From the NCBI GenBank assembly GCA_902521315.1, contig CABYRH010000009.1, positions 1 through 50,742 of the forward strand: 50,742 nucleotides of DNA, written 5' to 3'. A program made the translations under genes and the position numbers. Source of the stretch: an uncultured Alphaproteobacteria bacterium (GTDB lineage: Bacteria; Pseudomonadota; Alphaproteobacteria; HIMB59; GCA-002718135). The notes beneath the pieces were generated by a model. It saw only the letters and a list, made by a program, of their open reading frames with translations. It was not told the DNA's origin and ran no database searches. Below are positions 1 to 8,647 of this stretch, piece after piece; position 1 is the stretch's first letter, and each line of letters opens with the position of its first letter.

Positions 1-895
1 ATTTATCTTCATTTATATCATAAGTATGAAAGATATTTCCATCATCAAAATACACTAAAAAATTTTTATAAAAGTGTATTTGATCACTTAGATTATTTAA
101 TGATGTGTTGAGTTCAATATTGTCAAAATCTAAACTATGTTCCTCAAATAAATATGTATCTAATGAATTAAATTCACTATTAGGAAGTATAAAAAAAACA
201 ATGTTGTAATAATTTACAATTTTTCCACCAGATGATTGAATTATATTGCTTGATTTAAAATCTTTTTCAAAAATTATATCTCCATTTAAGATTGACAAAA
301 AAACTATTTTTTCTGGATATAATATTATTAGATAGTCATCATATATTTTGATTGGTGTATTTAAAAAATCTTTATTTTTAAATATCCAAATAACTTTCCC
401 TAATTTATTAATTCTGACAACTTCTCCTGATATAAATGCAATAATAAAATCATTCTTGTAAAGTGAAAAGGATACAGGTACTTTTTTTTCTTTATCTAAA
501 TCAATATTAATTTTTTCAATTAACTTTCCTGAATTCAAATCAAACTTTAGGAGATCCCCTTCTTTATTTATAGAGTAAATATTTTGATCAAGGTATATAA
601 TATTTATTGTATTATTGTTATTGTATTTGGCTTCATAGTTATTAATTTTAATTACAGCCATATCTTTATCTAAAAAATTATAATCAGATGCGTTATATGT
701 ATAATTATCAATTACATTATCTTCATACCGTTCAAAAAAACTAAGATCTAAAGAATCTTCTGTCTCTAATTGAAAATTATAATCATCAGAGTCTATATTT
801 TCATTATTTATTAATGATGAAATGGTATCCTGACATGAAATAATAAATATGAACGATAAATATAGCGATATTTTACTTATAAAGCTGAAACTCAT
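1..895 (-). CDS. BamB-like beta-propeller lipoprotein (3' end outside window)
   Basis: An open frame runs on the minus strand from ATG at 895 to the window edge (298 codons, no stop), so the C-terminus is missing. The N-terminus is a lipoprotein signal: a hydrophobic run ending in I-I-S-C (Cys at residue 20), followed by an acidic, Asn-rich linker. Later segments look like PQQ-type propeller blades (for example a GDLLKFDLNSGKLIEKI stretch and a GKVIWIF stretch). BamB is the outer-membrane lipoprotein scaffold of the BAM beta-barrel assembly machine. The gene overlaps the YfgM-like gene upstream by 23 bases, matching the known yfgM-bamB order; der would be expected next, outside the window. 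Sequence divergence from BamB is high, so the call rests on lipobox, blades and synteny. Confidence 0.7.
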   Translation of the reverse strand, partial: MSFSFISKISLYLSFIFIISCQDTISSLINNENIDSDDYNFQLETEDSLDLSFFERYEDNVIDNYTYNASDYNFLDKDMAVIKINNYEAKYNNNNTINIIYLDQNIYSINKEGDLLKFDLNSGKLIEKINIDLDKEKKVPVSFSLYKNDFIIAFISGEVVRINKLGKVIWIFKNKDFLNTPIKIYDDYLIILYPEKIVFLSILNGDIIFEKDFKSSNIIQSSGGKIVNYYNIVFFILPNSEFNSLDTYLFEEHSLDFDNIELNTSLNNLSDQIHFYKNFLVYFDDGNIFHTYDINEDK

Positions 896-1538
896 GAATC
901 TTTTTCACTCTTTCTTTTATAGAGGCAGAAACTAAACTTGAATTAAATATTTCATTATATTTATCCAAAACTATTGAATTATTATAATATTGAGATTTAT
1001 TTAAATCAATTTCTGTGACAATTAATAAATATTCTAATTCTTTTTTAATTGAAAAATAACCATCAAACTCATCACTAATGTTATTTATGTAAATTGTTAT
1101 ATCATTTAAATACTTATTAGTATTCTCTTCATATGATGCATTAATCATTGTATATGAGGCATTTGCAGCAATAGAAGTTTTATAAAGATCGTCTAAGTTT
1201 GATGAAGCAAGTAATTCTTTATACAATTCATTAGAGTAACTAAAGTTTTTATTTTTATTATTTTGCTGAATTAACTTTAATTTTGATAAAATGGAAAAAA
1301 TATTATCATCTTCAATTAGATTTTTTAAGTTACTTAAATCATTTTGATCATCTTGGATAATATCAAAAAAACTTATACTAGATTTTTTAATATCTTGAAT
1401 TTTAAAATAATTGTATGTTTGGAATCCAATAAATATAATTAACAAAATTACTAATGAAATTATTATTTGTAAGTAGTTAGTAAAAATAAAATTTTGTATT
1501 TTTTTAAATAAGCTATTATTTTTATTTTCTTCACTCAT
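873..1538 (-). CDS. YfgM-like membrane-anchored TPR protein
   Basis: 221 residues. A short charged N-terminus is followed by a single transmembrane helix at about residues 22-40; the rest is a helical, Asn/Lys-rich periplasmic domain typical of the TPR_21/YfgM group. In E. coli YfgM associates with SecYEG and periplasmic chaperones and lies directly upstream of bamB. Here too it directly precedes a BamB-like lipoprotein (23-base overlap). It starts one base after the stop of the thioredoxin-like gene, so the three are probably one transcript. The topology is visible directly; the family name is inferred from size, topology and synteny rather than a strong motif. Confidence 0.65.
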   Translation of the reverse strand: MSEENKNNSLFKKIQNFIFTNYLQIIISLVILLIIFIGFQTYNYFKIQDIKKSSISFFDIIQDDQNDLSNLKNLIEDDNIFSILSKLKLIQQNNKNKNFSYSNELYKELLASSNLDDLYKTSIAANASYTMINASYEENTNKYLNDITIYINNISDEFDGYFSIKKELEYLLIVTEIDLNKSQYYNNSIVLDKYNEIFNSSLVSASIKERVKKIHEFQLYK

Positions 1539-1539
1539 A

Positions 1540-2091
1540 CTATTTCCACTTTATTGAACAACCAATACTATTCATTTGATTAGTTGGACCTACTCCCTCG
1601 TTTTTGATTTTAATCATTGCATTAAAAAGATCTCTTTCAATATTTGAATTTTGATTTGCATTCATTACACCTGAGTCAATTCTGCCTCTATATTTTAATT
1701 TGAGATCTTTATCAAAACCAAAAAAATCTGGTGTACAAACAGCATTATAATTTTTTGCCACTTCCTGTGTTTCATCATAAAGATATGGAAAATTAAATTT
1801 GTATTTATCAGAGAAAATTTTCATATTATCAAATGAATCATCTGGATAGTTAATTACATCATTTGACATAATGGCAATTGTATTAATTGAGTGTTTTAAT
1901 AACTCATCAGCATCTTTTTTTAATCTACTTGCTATTGCTTTAACATATGGGCAATGATTACACATAAAAACAATAACAGTGCCATTTAATCCTTTTGCAT
2001 TATCTAAGGAAACCATCTCATCATCTATATTTTTAAGATTAAATGATGGTGCTAATACATCTAAATTATCATTTGGAGCATTTACAGGCAT
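1540..2091 (-). CDS. Thioredoxin/AhpC-TSA family protein (CNHCP motif)
   Basis: 183 residues with a thioredoxin fold of the redoxin type. It has a C-N-H-C-P motif (Cys44, Cys47) after a hydrophobic beta strand, a cis-proline region V-C-T-P-D-F (Cys119, Pro121) and a further Cys178 near the C-terminus. There is no signal peptide, so a cytoplasmic thiol-disulfide or peroxiredoxin-like role is likely; the substrate is unknown. It is first in a minus-strand run with the YfgM-like and BamB-like genes. It is divergent from the DUF2794 gene across only 24 bases, with a TATAAC hexamer 8 bases before its ATG. Confidence 0.85.
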   Translation of the reverse strand: MPVNAPNDNLDVLAPSFNLKNIDDEMVSLDNAKGLNGTVIVFMCNHCPYVKAIASRLKKDADELLKHSINTIAIMSNDVINYPDDSFDNMKIFSDKYKFNFPYLYDETQEVAKNYNAVCTPDFFGFDKDLKLKYRGRIDSGVMNANQNSNIERDLFNAMIKIKNEGVGPTNQMNSIGCSIKWK

Positions 2092-2099
2092 AAATTTTT

Positions 2100-2107
2100 G
2101 TTATATT
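2100..2107. promoter_or_regulatory. Overlapping divergent -10 elements
   Basis: The 24-base spacer between two divergent ATGs holds TATATT on the plus strand (2102-2107) and TATAAC on the minus strand (2100-2105), sharing four bases. Each lies exactly 8 bases from its own start codon, which would give essentially leaderless transcripts. The -35 matches are weak (TTTACA at 2081 for the plus strand, at a short 15-base spacing). Prediction from sequence only. Confidence 0.45.
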
Positions 2108-2115
2108 CTTAAATT

Positions 2116-2445
2116 ATGGGCTTAGTAACATCTAGTGCTTCAACTAACAATCACAATCTCTACTTTTCCAAAGATGAGCTAGCCAAAATCCTAAATCTTT
2201 ATTCTAAAGGAGTTTCTAATGGAGAATGGAAAGATTATGCTATTGATTTTAATAAAAATAATGCATTTTTTTATATATTCAAACATAGTCTAGCGGCTCC
2301 AGAATGCGTACTAAATAAATCACTAGAAAGAAAAAAAAGGAAAATTTTTTATAATTTAAAATCAAAAAATCAAAACAAGAAATTTGAAAGTTTAGACGCA
2401 CTGATATCATCTTTAAATCGAAACATTTTTAAGTTAGTAAATTAA
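2116..2445 (+). CDS. DUF2794 family protein
   Basis: 109 residues. The segment with F-S-K-D-E-L-A-K-I-L-N-L-Y, then G-E-W-K-D-Y-A-I-D-F and A-F-F-Y-I-F-K-H matches the pattern of the DUF2794 family, a small conserved cytoplasmic protein largely confined to Alphaproteobacteria. The function is unknown. No signal peptide or membrane segment is visible. It is a single-gene unit divergent from the thioredoxin-like gene and convergent with an ABC permease 54 bases away; I see no terminator in that spacer. Confidence 0.85.
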   Translation: MGLVTSSASTNNHNLYFSKDELAKILNLYSKGVSNGEWKDYAIDFNKNNAFFYIFKHSLAAPECVLNKSLERKKRKIFYNLKSKNQNKKFESLDALISSLNRNIFKLVN

Positions 2446-2499
2446 ATATTAATGATTTGATTTAACATTTTGTATTATTAAACTGTATCTTTCTTCACT

Positions 2500-3258
2500 T
2501 TATTTTCTAATGGCCCAACCAGCAAAAATATTTTCAAGATAAACTACAATGTAATATAAAAATATTCCCATAACAGCCAATGTGATCAATACTGCAAACA
2601 TTAACGGATAATCTGCACTAATTTTTCCACTATCAAACAAATGTCCTAATCCTTTTCCGTGGGGTTCAATAATCTCCATCAAATTAGTTCCAATAAAAGC
2701 GAGTGTTGTTGATACTTTTAATGCTCCAAAAAATTCTGGTAATGTTTTTGGTAAAGCAATTTTATAAAAAATCTCAAATTTATTAGCACCTAAAGATAAA
2801 AGTATGTCTTCATATTCTCTTTCCAAAGTTGATAATCCAATTGAAATTGAAACACAGATGGGGAAAAATGAAATAAGAATTACAATTATAATTGTATTCA
2901 TATTGTGCATACCGACAAATATTAATGCAATTACTGGAACTACTGTTGCTTTAGGAATAGCATTAAAACCAACAAGAATAGGATATAAGCCTATTCTAAT
3001 AGTTTTTGAAAACCCCATCAAAATACCTAAACTTAATCCTACCAAAACAGACAATATTAATCCCACAACAGTTCTCCAAAAAGTTTCCCAACCGTAGATT
3101 AAAAAAAGATGTTTAAACTTCCAAAATGCTGGCCATAAATCTGAAGGGGAAGCCATTTTATAATTTGGCCAATTATTATACCAAACCAACAATTCCCATA
3201 ACAAACAAAAAATTATAAGGCTAAATAAAGGTATAATAAAATTATTAATTCTAATCAT
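2500..3258 (-). CDS. NitT/TauT-type ABC transporter permease
   Basis: 252 residues, about six transmembrane helices. The cytoplasmic coupling (EAA) loop is visible around residues 148-181 (E-Y-E-D-I-L-L-S-L-G-A-N followed by A-L-P-K-T-L-P). Length and layout fit the SsuC/TauC/ThiX permease family, which forms a homodimer with two copies of the ATPase. The start codon overlaps the end of the ATPase gene by 8 bases, so the two are translationally coupled. The family imports sulfonates, nitrate, pyrimidine precursors and similar solutes; nothing here decides which. Confidence 0.92.
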   Translation of the reverse strand: MIRINNFIIPLFSLIIFCLLWELLVWYNNWPNYKMASPSDLWPAFWKFKHLFLIYGWETFWRTVVGLILSVLVGLSLGILMGFSKTIRIGLYPILVGFNAIPKATVVPVIALIFVGMHNMNTIIIVILISFFPICVSISIGLSTLEREYEDILLSLGANKFEIFYKIALPKTLPEFFGALKVSTTLAFIGTNLMEIIEPHGKGLGHLFDSGKISADYPLMFAVLITLAVMGIFLYYIVVYLENIFAGWAIRK

Positions 3259-4024
3259 TTTTATTCTGAGCTATTTCGATTTGATTTCTAAGTGTTGCAA
3301 GTAATTGTGAAACTTCTGATGAGTATAAATCAGAAATTTTTTTTTCTTCATTAAAATTAGTTTTGACGTCGTATTGTAATGAAGCTGGTCTTCCAGATAA
3401 AACAATTACTTGATCAGCTAAATAAACAGCTTCTCTTAAATCATGAGTTATTAAAATACATGTGAAGTCTCTTTCTTTTTTTAATTTGTGCATAACATCC
3501 CACAAATCTTCTTTTGTAAATGCATCTAGAGCTGCAAAAGGCTCATCTAAAATTAAGACCTCTGGACTATGAACTAAAGATCTACAAAGTGAAACTCTTT
3601 GTTTCATCCCACCAGATAATTCAGATGGTAAATTATTTTCAAATTCTTCTAATCCCACTAACTTAAGCAGATCTAATGCATTCGATCTCTTTTGATTATA
3701 AGTCATATTTTTTGATACTATCTCAAGTGGAAGAATTATATTTTTAATTACATTTCTCCATTCTAACAAAACTGGATTTTGAAATGCCATTCCTACAGTA
3801 GAAAGTGGGGATGTAATTTTTTTATTTGAAATAAAAATACTACCTTGAGTTGGTTTAATTAATCCACTGACTAATCTAGTTATTGTAGATTTTCCACAAC
3901 CTGAAGGTCCAACTATAGCAGTAAAACCTTTTCTTTTAATTGATAGGGAAAGATCCTTTAAAACAGGAAGCATACCTTGTTTAGTTTCATATTGATGAGA
4001 AACCTTTTCAATATTGATATGCAT
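3251..4024 (-). CDS. NitT/TauT-type ABC transporter ATPase
   Basis: 257 residues with a complete ABC ATPase core: Walker A GPSGCGKST (39-47), Q-loop Gln82, signature LSGGMKQR (136-143), Walker B VLILDEP (156-162) and H-loop His194. It powers the adjacent permease. It lies between the binding-protein gene (51 bases upstream, across a strong hairpin) and the permease gene, which it overlaps. The SsuB/TauB type is the closest family; substrate unassigned. Confidence 0.93.
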   Translation of the reverse strand: MHINIEKVSHQYETKQGMLPVLKDLSLSIKRKGFTAIVGPSGCGKSTITRLVSGLIKPTQGSIFISNKKITSPLSTVGMAFQNPVLLEWRNVIKNIILPLEIVSKNMTYNQKRSNALDLLKLVGLEEFENNLPSELSGGMKQRVSLCRSLVHSPEVLILDEPFAALDAFTKEDLWDVMHKLKKERDFTCILITHDLREAVYLADQVIVLSGRPASLQYDVKTNFNEEKKISDLYSSEVSQLLATLRNQIEIAQNKND

Positions 4025-4040
4025 AAGTTATGATTAGTAT

Positions 4041-4065
4041 ATGGGGTAGAAATAGTCTACCCCAT
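4041..4065 (-). other. Intercistronic stem-loop after binding-protein gene
   Basis: A perfect 10-base-pair inverted repeat (ATGGGGTAGA / TCTACCCCAT) with a 5-base loop lies in the 50-base gap between the binding-protein stop and the ATPase start. No T-tract follows it on the minus strand, so it is unlikely to be a full terminator. Its position after a periplasmic binding protein suggests 3'-end protection, or partial attenuation, that keeps binding-protein mRNA above transporter mRNA (inference). Confidence 0.75.
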
Positions 4066-4074
4066 AAAAAAATA

Positions 4075-5052
4075 TTAAGGTAAATATTTATCGGTAAAAA
4101 ATGATGAAATCTCTGGATCAGATGTGAATTCGTATGTTTCTGCTAACTGTCCTAAAGCTTTTTCCATTCTTGCAATGTCAATATTACCCATACCGTTTTC
4201 TTTTACGTAATCAGTATTAACATTTCCTTCTATTGCTAGTATCAATCTTCTTGTTTCTAAAGCTAAATCAGCAGCTGGATTTCGCTCAATCATGCTCTTC
4301 ACGGCTTCTTCAGGATTTTTCATAGCATCAGTCCATCCTTTAGATACAGCTTTTAAAAAACCTTTAACTATTTCAGGATTTGCATCCGCATAATCAGTGT
4401 TAACTATTATGGCATTACCATATAATTCTAATCCATAGTTTGCCATCAACATTATTGATATATCATCCTCAGGAACACCAAGACGAACTAAATTTAAAAA
4501 CATTGAAAATGAAAACCCTGTTATAGCATCAACGTTTTTTTCAGCTAACATCGGTTCTCTTGTTGGGAAACCTACTGGCTCCACTGTTATATTATCAACA
4601 TTAATATTATTTGCAGAAGCAAATGGTGGGAATTGTGCCCATGCACCATCAGGTGGTGGCGCACCAAGAATTTTTCCCTCTAAATCAGATGGAGTTGTAA
4701 CACCAAGACTTTTTCTTCCAGCAATTGCAAATGGAGGTTTATCATAAACCATCATAACTGCCATAACTGGCGCTCCAGGATTTTGATCTAAGAATTTGAT
4801 TAAACTGTTTATATCTGCAAAGCCAATAGGAAAAGCTCCTGTTGCAACCTTTGGAATTGCATCTAAGGATCCTTTACCCGCAGATATTTCAACTTCTAAA
4901 TTTTCTTCACCAAAATGTCCCTTATCTATTGCATAGAAATAAGGTGCACTTGGTCCTTCAAATTTCCAATCTAAAGCAAAAGATATTTTAGTATTTGCAA
5001 AACTATTGAAAGATAAGAGAACTGAAGTAATAAATATTAAAAATATTTTCAT
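4075..5052 (-). CDS. NMT1/THI5-like ABC substrate-binding protein
   Basis: 325 residues. A signal peptide (about residues 1-19, ending S-F-A) precedes the mature start N-T-K-I-S-F-A-L-D-W-K, as in NMT1/SsuA-like periplasmic binding proteins; the remainder is a two-lobed domain with the usual A-P-Y-F-Y-A-I-D-K-G segment. It delivers the solute to the downstream permease/ATPase. The canonical ThiY Cys-rich motif is absent, which argues against, but does not exclude, a thiamine-precursor role. The gene is first in its operon, has one of the strongest ribosome-binding sites in the window and is followed by a strong hairpin, consistent with high expression. Substrate unknown. Confidence 0.9.
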   Translation of the reverse strand: MKIFLIFITSVLLSFNSFANTKISFALDWKFEGPSAPYFYAIDKGHFGEENLEVEISAGKGSLDAIPKVATGAFPIGFADINSLIKFLDQNPGAPVMAVMMVYDKPPFAIAGRKSLGVTTPSDLEGKILGAPPPDGAWAQFPPFASANNINVDNITVEPVGFPTREPMLAEKNVDAITGFSFSMFLNLVRLGVPEDDISIMLMANYGLELYGNAIIVNTDYADANPEIVKGFLKAVSKGWTDAMKNPEEAVKSMIERNPAADLALETRRLILAIEGNVNTDYVKENGMGNIDIARMEKALGQLAETYEFTSDPEISSFFTDKYLP

Positions 5053-5060
5053 TTGATTAT

Positions 5061-5067
5061 ACCTCCT
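5061..5067 (-). promoter_or_regulatory. Strong Shine-Dalgarno site (AGGAGGT) of binding-protein gene
   Basis: AGGAGGT lies 8 bases before the ATG at 5052. Most genes in this window have no such match, so this marks the gene for high translation and confirms the start codon. Confidence 0.85.
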
Positions 5068-5188
5068 AATTTAAATCTGAGGTTAGTTTAAATGTGTTTT
5101 TTTAATAATACGATAAAGGCAATTTAGTAATTCTTTAAATGCATACATAAATCTTAAATTAAAAATATAACAAAATCAATTATTTATA

Positions 5189-6742
5189 TTATTCCCACTC
5201 AATGGTTCCAGGAGGTTTAGATGTAAAGTCATATAATACTCTGTTAATACCTTTAACATTATTAATTATACGAGATGATATTTCTTTTAATTGATTATTT
5301 GTAAACATATAAAAATCTGCTGTCATTCCATCCACTGAAGTAATAGCTCTAAGTGAAACAGAGTAATTGTATGTTCTTTCATCCCCCATAACACCTACTG
5401 ATTTTACTGGTAAAAGAACAACAAAAGCTTGCCAAATTTTATTATAAAGATTTTTCTCTTTTAGATACTCTATAAAAATATGATCTGCCTCTTGAAGAAT
5501 TAAGATCTTTTTTTTATCAATTACCCCAGGTATTCGGATTGCTAAACCTGGACCTGGGAAAGGATGTCTTAAAAGTAAATGTTTATCTATTTTTAATTGC
5601 CTTCCAACATTTCTTACCTCATCTTTAAATAATTCTCTTAATGGCTCCACAATTTTTAATTTCATTTTTTTTGGTAAACCCCCAACATTATGGTGACTTT
5701 TGATTTTAGCTGTTGGACCACCAAAAAATGGAATACTTTCTATAATATCTGGATAGAGAGTCCCCTGCCCTAAATAATCTACATTTGATATTTTTTTAGC
5801 TGCTTTATCAAAAACTTCTATAAATGTTTTGCCAATAATTTTTCTTTTTTTCTCTGGATCAGAAACATTTTTTAAATTTTTTAAAAAGATATTAGAAGCA
5901 TTTATTTTAGTAAAGTTTTTGCCAAATTTTTTGGAAAATATTTTTGACACTTCATTAGCTTCATTTTTTCTTAGAAGACCGTGATCAACAAAAATACAAT
6001 AAAGATTTTTGTTAACAGCTTTGCTTAATAAATATGCAGTAACTGTGGAATCTACACCTCCAGATAAACCACAGATTATTTTTTTATTCTTAATTTCATT
6101 TTTTAATTCTGATACTTTATTTTCAATAAATTTTTGAATTTTGAATTTATTTTTTATATTTACAATATTTAAAATAAAATTATTAATTATTTTTGAACCA
6201 AAATCTGTATGATAGACCTCAGGATGAAATTGAAGGCAATAAATTTTATTTTTATTATTTTCAATTGATGAAATAATTTTATTGTTTGATAAAGATGTTA
6301 TTGAAAAAAGTTTTGGTATTTTATTGATATTATCTCCATGAGACATCCATACTTTGATTTTTCGTTTGTCTATTCCTTTAAATAAAAGTGATTTTTTCTT
6401 AATATTTATAATAGTGTGACCATACTCTCTATGCGTAGAACGTTTTACTACACCTTTCAAATTTTTGGTTACTAATTGCATACCATAGCAAATTGCTAAA
6501 ACTGGTTTTTTCATCTTTAAAATTTCTTGATTTAATTTTGGGGCATTTTTGTCGAGTACTGATCTAGGTCCTCCAGATAATATAAATGCCGATGGTTTGA
6601 TTTCATTTAAAATTTTTTTCGTAATTTTATTAAAAGGATAGACAAGACAAAAGACTTCTAACTCTCTTATTCTTCTCGCTATTAATTGTGTGTATTGAGA
6701 TCCATAATCTACAATTAAAATAGTTTCTAATTTACTCTTCAT
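5189..6742 (-). CDS. guaA: GMP synthase (glutamine-hydrolysing)
   Basis: 517 residues, the normal length. It converts XMP, ATP and glutamine to GMP in purine synthesis. The N-terminal class I amidotransferase has nucleophile Cys85 (A-I-C-Y-G-M) and the H-P-E pair at His173/Glu175. The ATP pyrophosphatase domain has the PP-loop SGGVDST (227-233). The C-terminal dimerisation domain ends K-P-P-G-T-I-E-W-E, the canonical end. Its start overlaps the end of rlmE by 11 bases. The 136-base gap downstream separates it from the ABC importer; no clear terminator is visible there. Confidence 0.98.
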   Translation of the reverse strand: MKSKLETILIVDYGSQYTQLIARRIRELEVFCLVYPFNKITKKILNEIKPSAFILSGGPRSVLDKNAPKLNQEILKMKKPVLAICYGMQLVTKNLKGVVKRSTHREYGHTIINIKKKSLLFKGIDKRKIKVWMSHGDNINKIPKLFSITSLSNNKIISSIENNKNKIYCLQFHPEVYHTDFGSKIINNFILNIVNIKNKFKIQKFIENKVSELKNEIKNKKIICGLSGGVDSTVTAYLLSKAVNKNLYCIFVDHGLLRKNEANEVSKIFSKKFGKNFTKINASNIFLKNLKNVSDPEKKRKIIGKTFIEVFDKAAKKISNVDYLGQGTLYPDIIESIPFFGGPTAKIKSHHNVGGLPKKMKLKIVEPLRELFKDEVRNVGRQLKIDKHLLLRHPFPGPGLAIRIPGVIDKKKILILQEADHIFIEYLKEKNLYNKIWQAFVVLLPVKSVGVMGDERTYNYSVSLRAITSVDGMTADFYMFTNNQLKEISSRIINNVKGINRVLYDFTSKPPGTIEWE

Positions 6743-7331
6743 GCAATCTAAATCCTCTTGATATTATAAATATTTCACTTGATTCTTGTCTTGATGATTT
6801 TGGCTTAAAATACTCAACTTTATCAAAAATTTTTTTAAGCATCTTTATAATTTCCTTTTCTTCCTCTCCCTTCCAAATTTTGAATATAAATGATCCTTGT
6901 TTTTTTAATATTATTTCCAATCTGTCTATAACTTCATATATTAATTGACTTATCCTGAGATGATCTGTTGATTGATGACCAGTTGTATTAGGAGCTACAT
7001 CTGATAAAACCAAATCAAATTTATTTTTTAAATTAGTAAAATTAAATTTTAAAAAATCCTCTTTATAGAAAGCTATACGTTGATTATTCATTTTCATATC
7101 TAATAAATCAAAACAGGTTATATTAGTTTTTGAATTGTAATTTAAGATGACTTGAGTCCAACCACCTGGAGAAGATCCAAGCTCTAGTATTTCTCTAGAG
7201 TGTTCAATTATTTTATATTTTTGCTCAATCTCTTCTAGTTTAAACGCAGCTCGATTTATATACCCTAACTGTTTAGCTTTCTTTACAAACTGATCATTTT
7301 TTTGTCTATTAACCCAGTTTTTTGATTTCAT
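6732..7331 (-). CDS. rlmE: 23S rRNA (uridine-2552-2'-O)-methyltransferase
   Basis: FtsJ/RrmJ family, which methylates U2552 of 23S rRNA late in 50S assembly. From the ATG at 7331 the protein has 199 residues and begins M-K-S-K-N-W-V-N-R-Q, aligning with family N-termini. The open frame continues to an ATG at 7388, but that would add 19 hydrophobic residues unlike any family member. SAM motif L-G-S-S-P-G-G-W (about 51-58) and the K-D-K-E tetrad (Lys31, Asp111, Lys151, Glu186) are present. It overlaps guaA by 11 bases, so the two are probably co-transcribed. Confidence 0.93.
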   Translation of the reverse strand: MKSKNWVNRQKNDQFVKKAKQLGYINRAAFKLEEIEQKYKIIEHSREILELGSSPGGWTQVILNYNSKTNITCFDLLDMKMNNQRIAFYKEDFLKFNFTNLKNKFDLVLSDVAPNTTGHQSTDHLRISQLIYEVIDRLEIILKKQGSFIFKIWKGEEEKEIIKMLKKIFDKVEYFKPKSSRQESSEIFIISRGFRLHEE

Positions 7332-7400
7332 AAAAGATAATAAAGTTAACAAAAAATTGTTTTTTAGTAACTTTAATATATATGTCATGTACGATATTTA

Positions 7401-8642
7401 ATGAAAAGATCAATATTTATAGCCTTCATAATACTTGCCGCCGTTGTTGGATGGATTGGTTCTGGTCAATTTACAAATAATGTTGTTGCGCAAGACGATA
7501 ATACAGAAACTAGTACTGAAACAGAAACATCATATTCACAAGATACAGAAAATAACGAAAATAAAGATTTTACATTTTCTGTTGAAACAAAGGTATTTAC
7601 TTCCAGTTTAATTGATCAATCTATTGAATTACAAGGTCAAACTATTCATAATAAAAAAATTGATGTTAAATCTGAAACATCTGGCAACATAGATAATATT
7701 CAATTTGCAAGAGGAGATAGAGTATCTCTAAATGCTGAAATGATTACAATCTCACTAGAGGATAGAAATGAAAAGCTTTCTAGTGCAAAAAAAGATTTAG
7801 AAAGACTTAATAAAGAATTAATTTTAAATGAAAAAAACAGAGATAATCTACTTAGACAAAATGTTGAGAGAATTGAATTGTATGAAATTGAATATGCATC
7901 TGCAAAACAACTTATTGATAAAGGTTTAAGTTCAAAATCAAAATTAAGTTTAGCATCTTTTAATCTTGCCAATGCGCAAGCGGATAGAGAAGATATTAAA
8001 ATAAAATTTGAATCTACCTTAGCAAACCTTGAAGCTCAAATTTCAAATGTAAAATCAATTTTAAAGAACATAAAACTAGATATAGAAAAAACTACTATCA
8101 AGGCACCATTTGATGGAATTATTTCAGAAAAGATGGTTGAGGAAACTGAATTTATCTCAATTGGAACTCCCCTATTTACTATAATTGATTTAGACCCTAT
8201 CAAGATTGAAGGTTATTTATCTGAATTTGATGTAAATAAAGTGAGTGTTGGTACTAAAGCTTTAATTGAAGATAGTAATGGTATTAAAAAAAATGGAATA
8301 ATATCTTTTATTTCTCCATCAGCCGAAACTAGTACTAGAACATTCGAAATTACGATTGAAGCTGATAACAAAGATCTCTCTTATAAAAGTGGAATAACAA
8401 CTAAAATTATTATCAAAGGTTCAGAACTTAAAGCTCACAAAATACCACCTTCTATATTAACTTTATTAGACGATGGGACCGTAGGTGTTAAAGCTGTAGA
8501 TAATGATAATAAGGTTACATTCTATCCAACCAAAACAATTAAGGATACAATAGACGGCATGTGGGTTTCTGGATTACCCGAGAAAGTAAATTTAATTGTA
8601 AGTGGTCAAGAATATATAAGTATTGGCGAAACAATAAACTAA
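7401..8642 (+). CDS. RND efflux periplasmic adaptor (membrane fusion protein)
   Basis: 413 residues. An N-terminal signal or anchor helix (about 4-20) is followed by a Thr/Glu-rich linker, half lipoyl segments around a helical hairpin (about 115-220), the T-I-K-A-P-F-D-G-I-I lipoyl return and a beta-barrel domain. It bridges the inner-membrane pump encoded 5 bases downstream to an outer-membrane channel that is not in this window. The two form an operon. Adaptor identity is secure; the exported compound cannot be told from sequence. Confidence 0.92.
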   Translation: MKRSIFIAFIILAAVVGWIGSGQFTNNVVAQDDNTETSTETETSYSQDTENNENKDFTFSVETKVFTSSLIDQSIELQGQTIHNKKIDVKSETSGNIDNIQFARGDRVSLNAEMITISLEDRNEKLSSAKKDLERLNKELILNEKNRDNLLRQNVERIELYEIEYASAKQLIDKGLSSKSKLSLASFNLANAQADREDIKIKFESTLANLEAQISNVKSILKNIKLDIEKTTIKAPFDGIISEKMVEETEFISIGTPLFTIIDLDPIKIEGYLSEFDVNKVSVGTKALIEDSNGIKKNGIISFISPSAETSTRTFEITIEADNKDLSYKSGITTKIIIKGSELKAHKIPPSILTLLDDGTVGVKAVDNDNKVTFYPTKTIKDTIDGMWVSGLPEKVNLIVSGQEYISIGETIN

Positions 8643-8647
8643 TCTAA

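Noticed and set aside
5055..5060. TATAAT-like hexamer just before the binding-protein ATG
   Set aside because: It overlaps the spacer between SD and ATG, so it cannot be the -10 of a transcript that needs that SD site.
5053..5188. Possible thiamine (TPP) riboswitch or terminator between guaA and the binding-protein gene
   Set aside because: No conserved TPP-box sequences or stable stem with T-tract can be seen; only a strong SD site near the start codon.
7332..7388. Longer rlmE reading frame starting at 7388
   Set aside because: It adds 19 mostly hydrophobic residues not found in the family and crowds the divergent start at 7401; the ATG at 7331 aligns with known N-termini.
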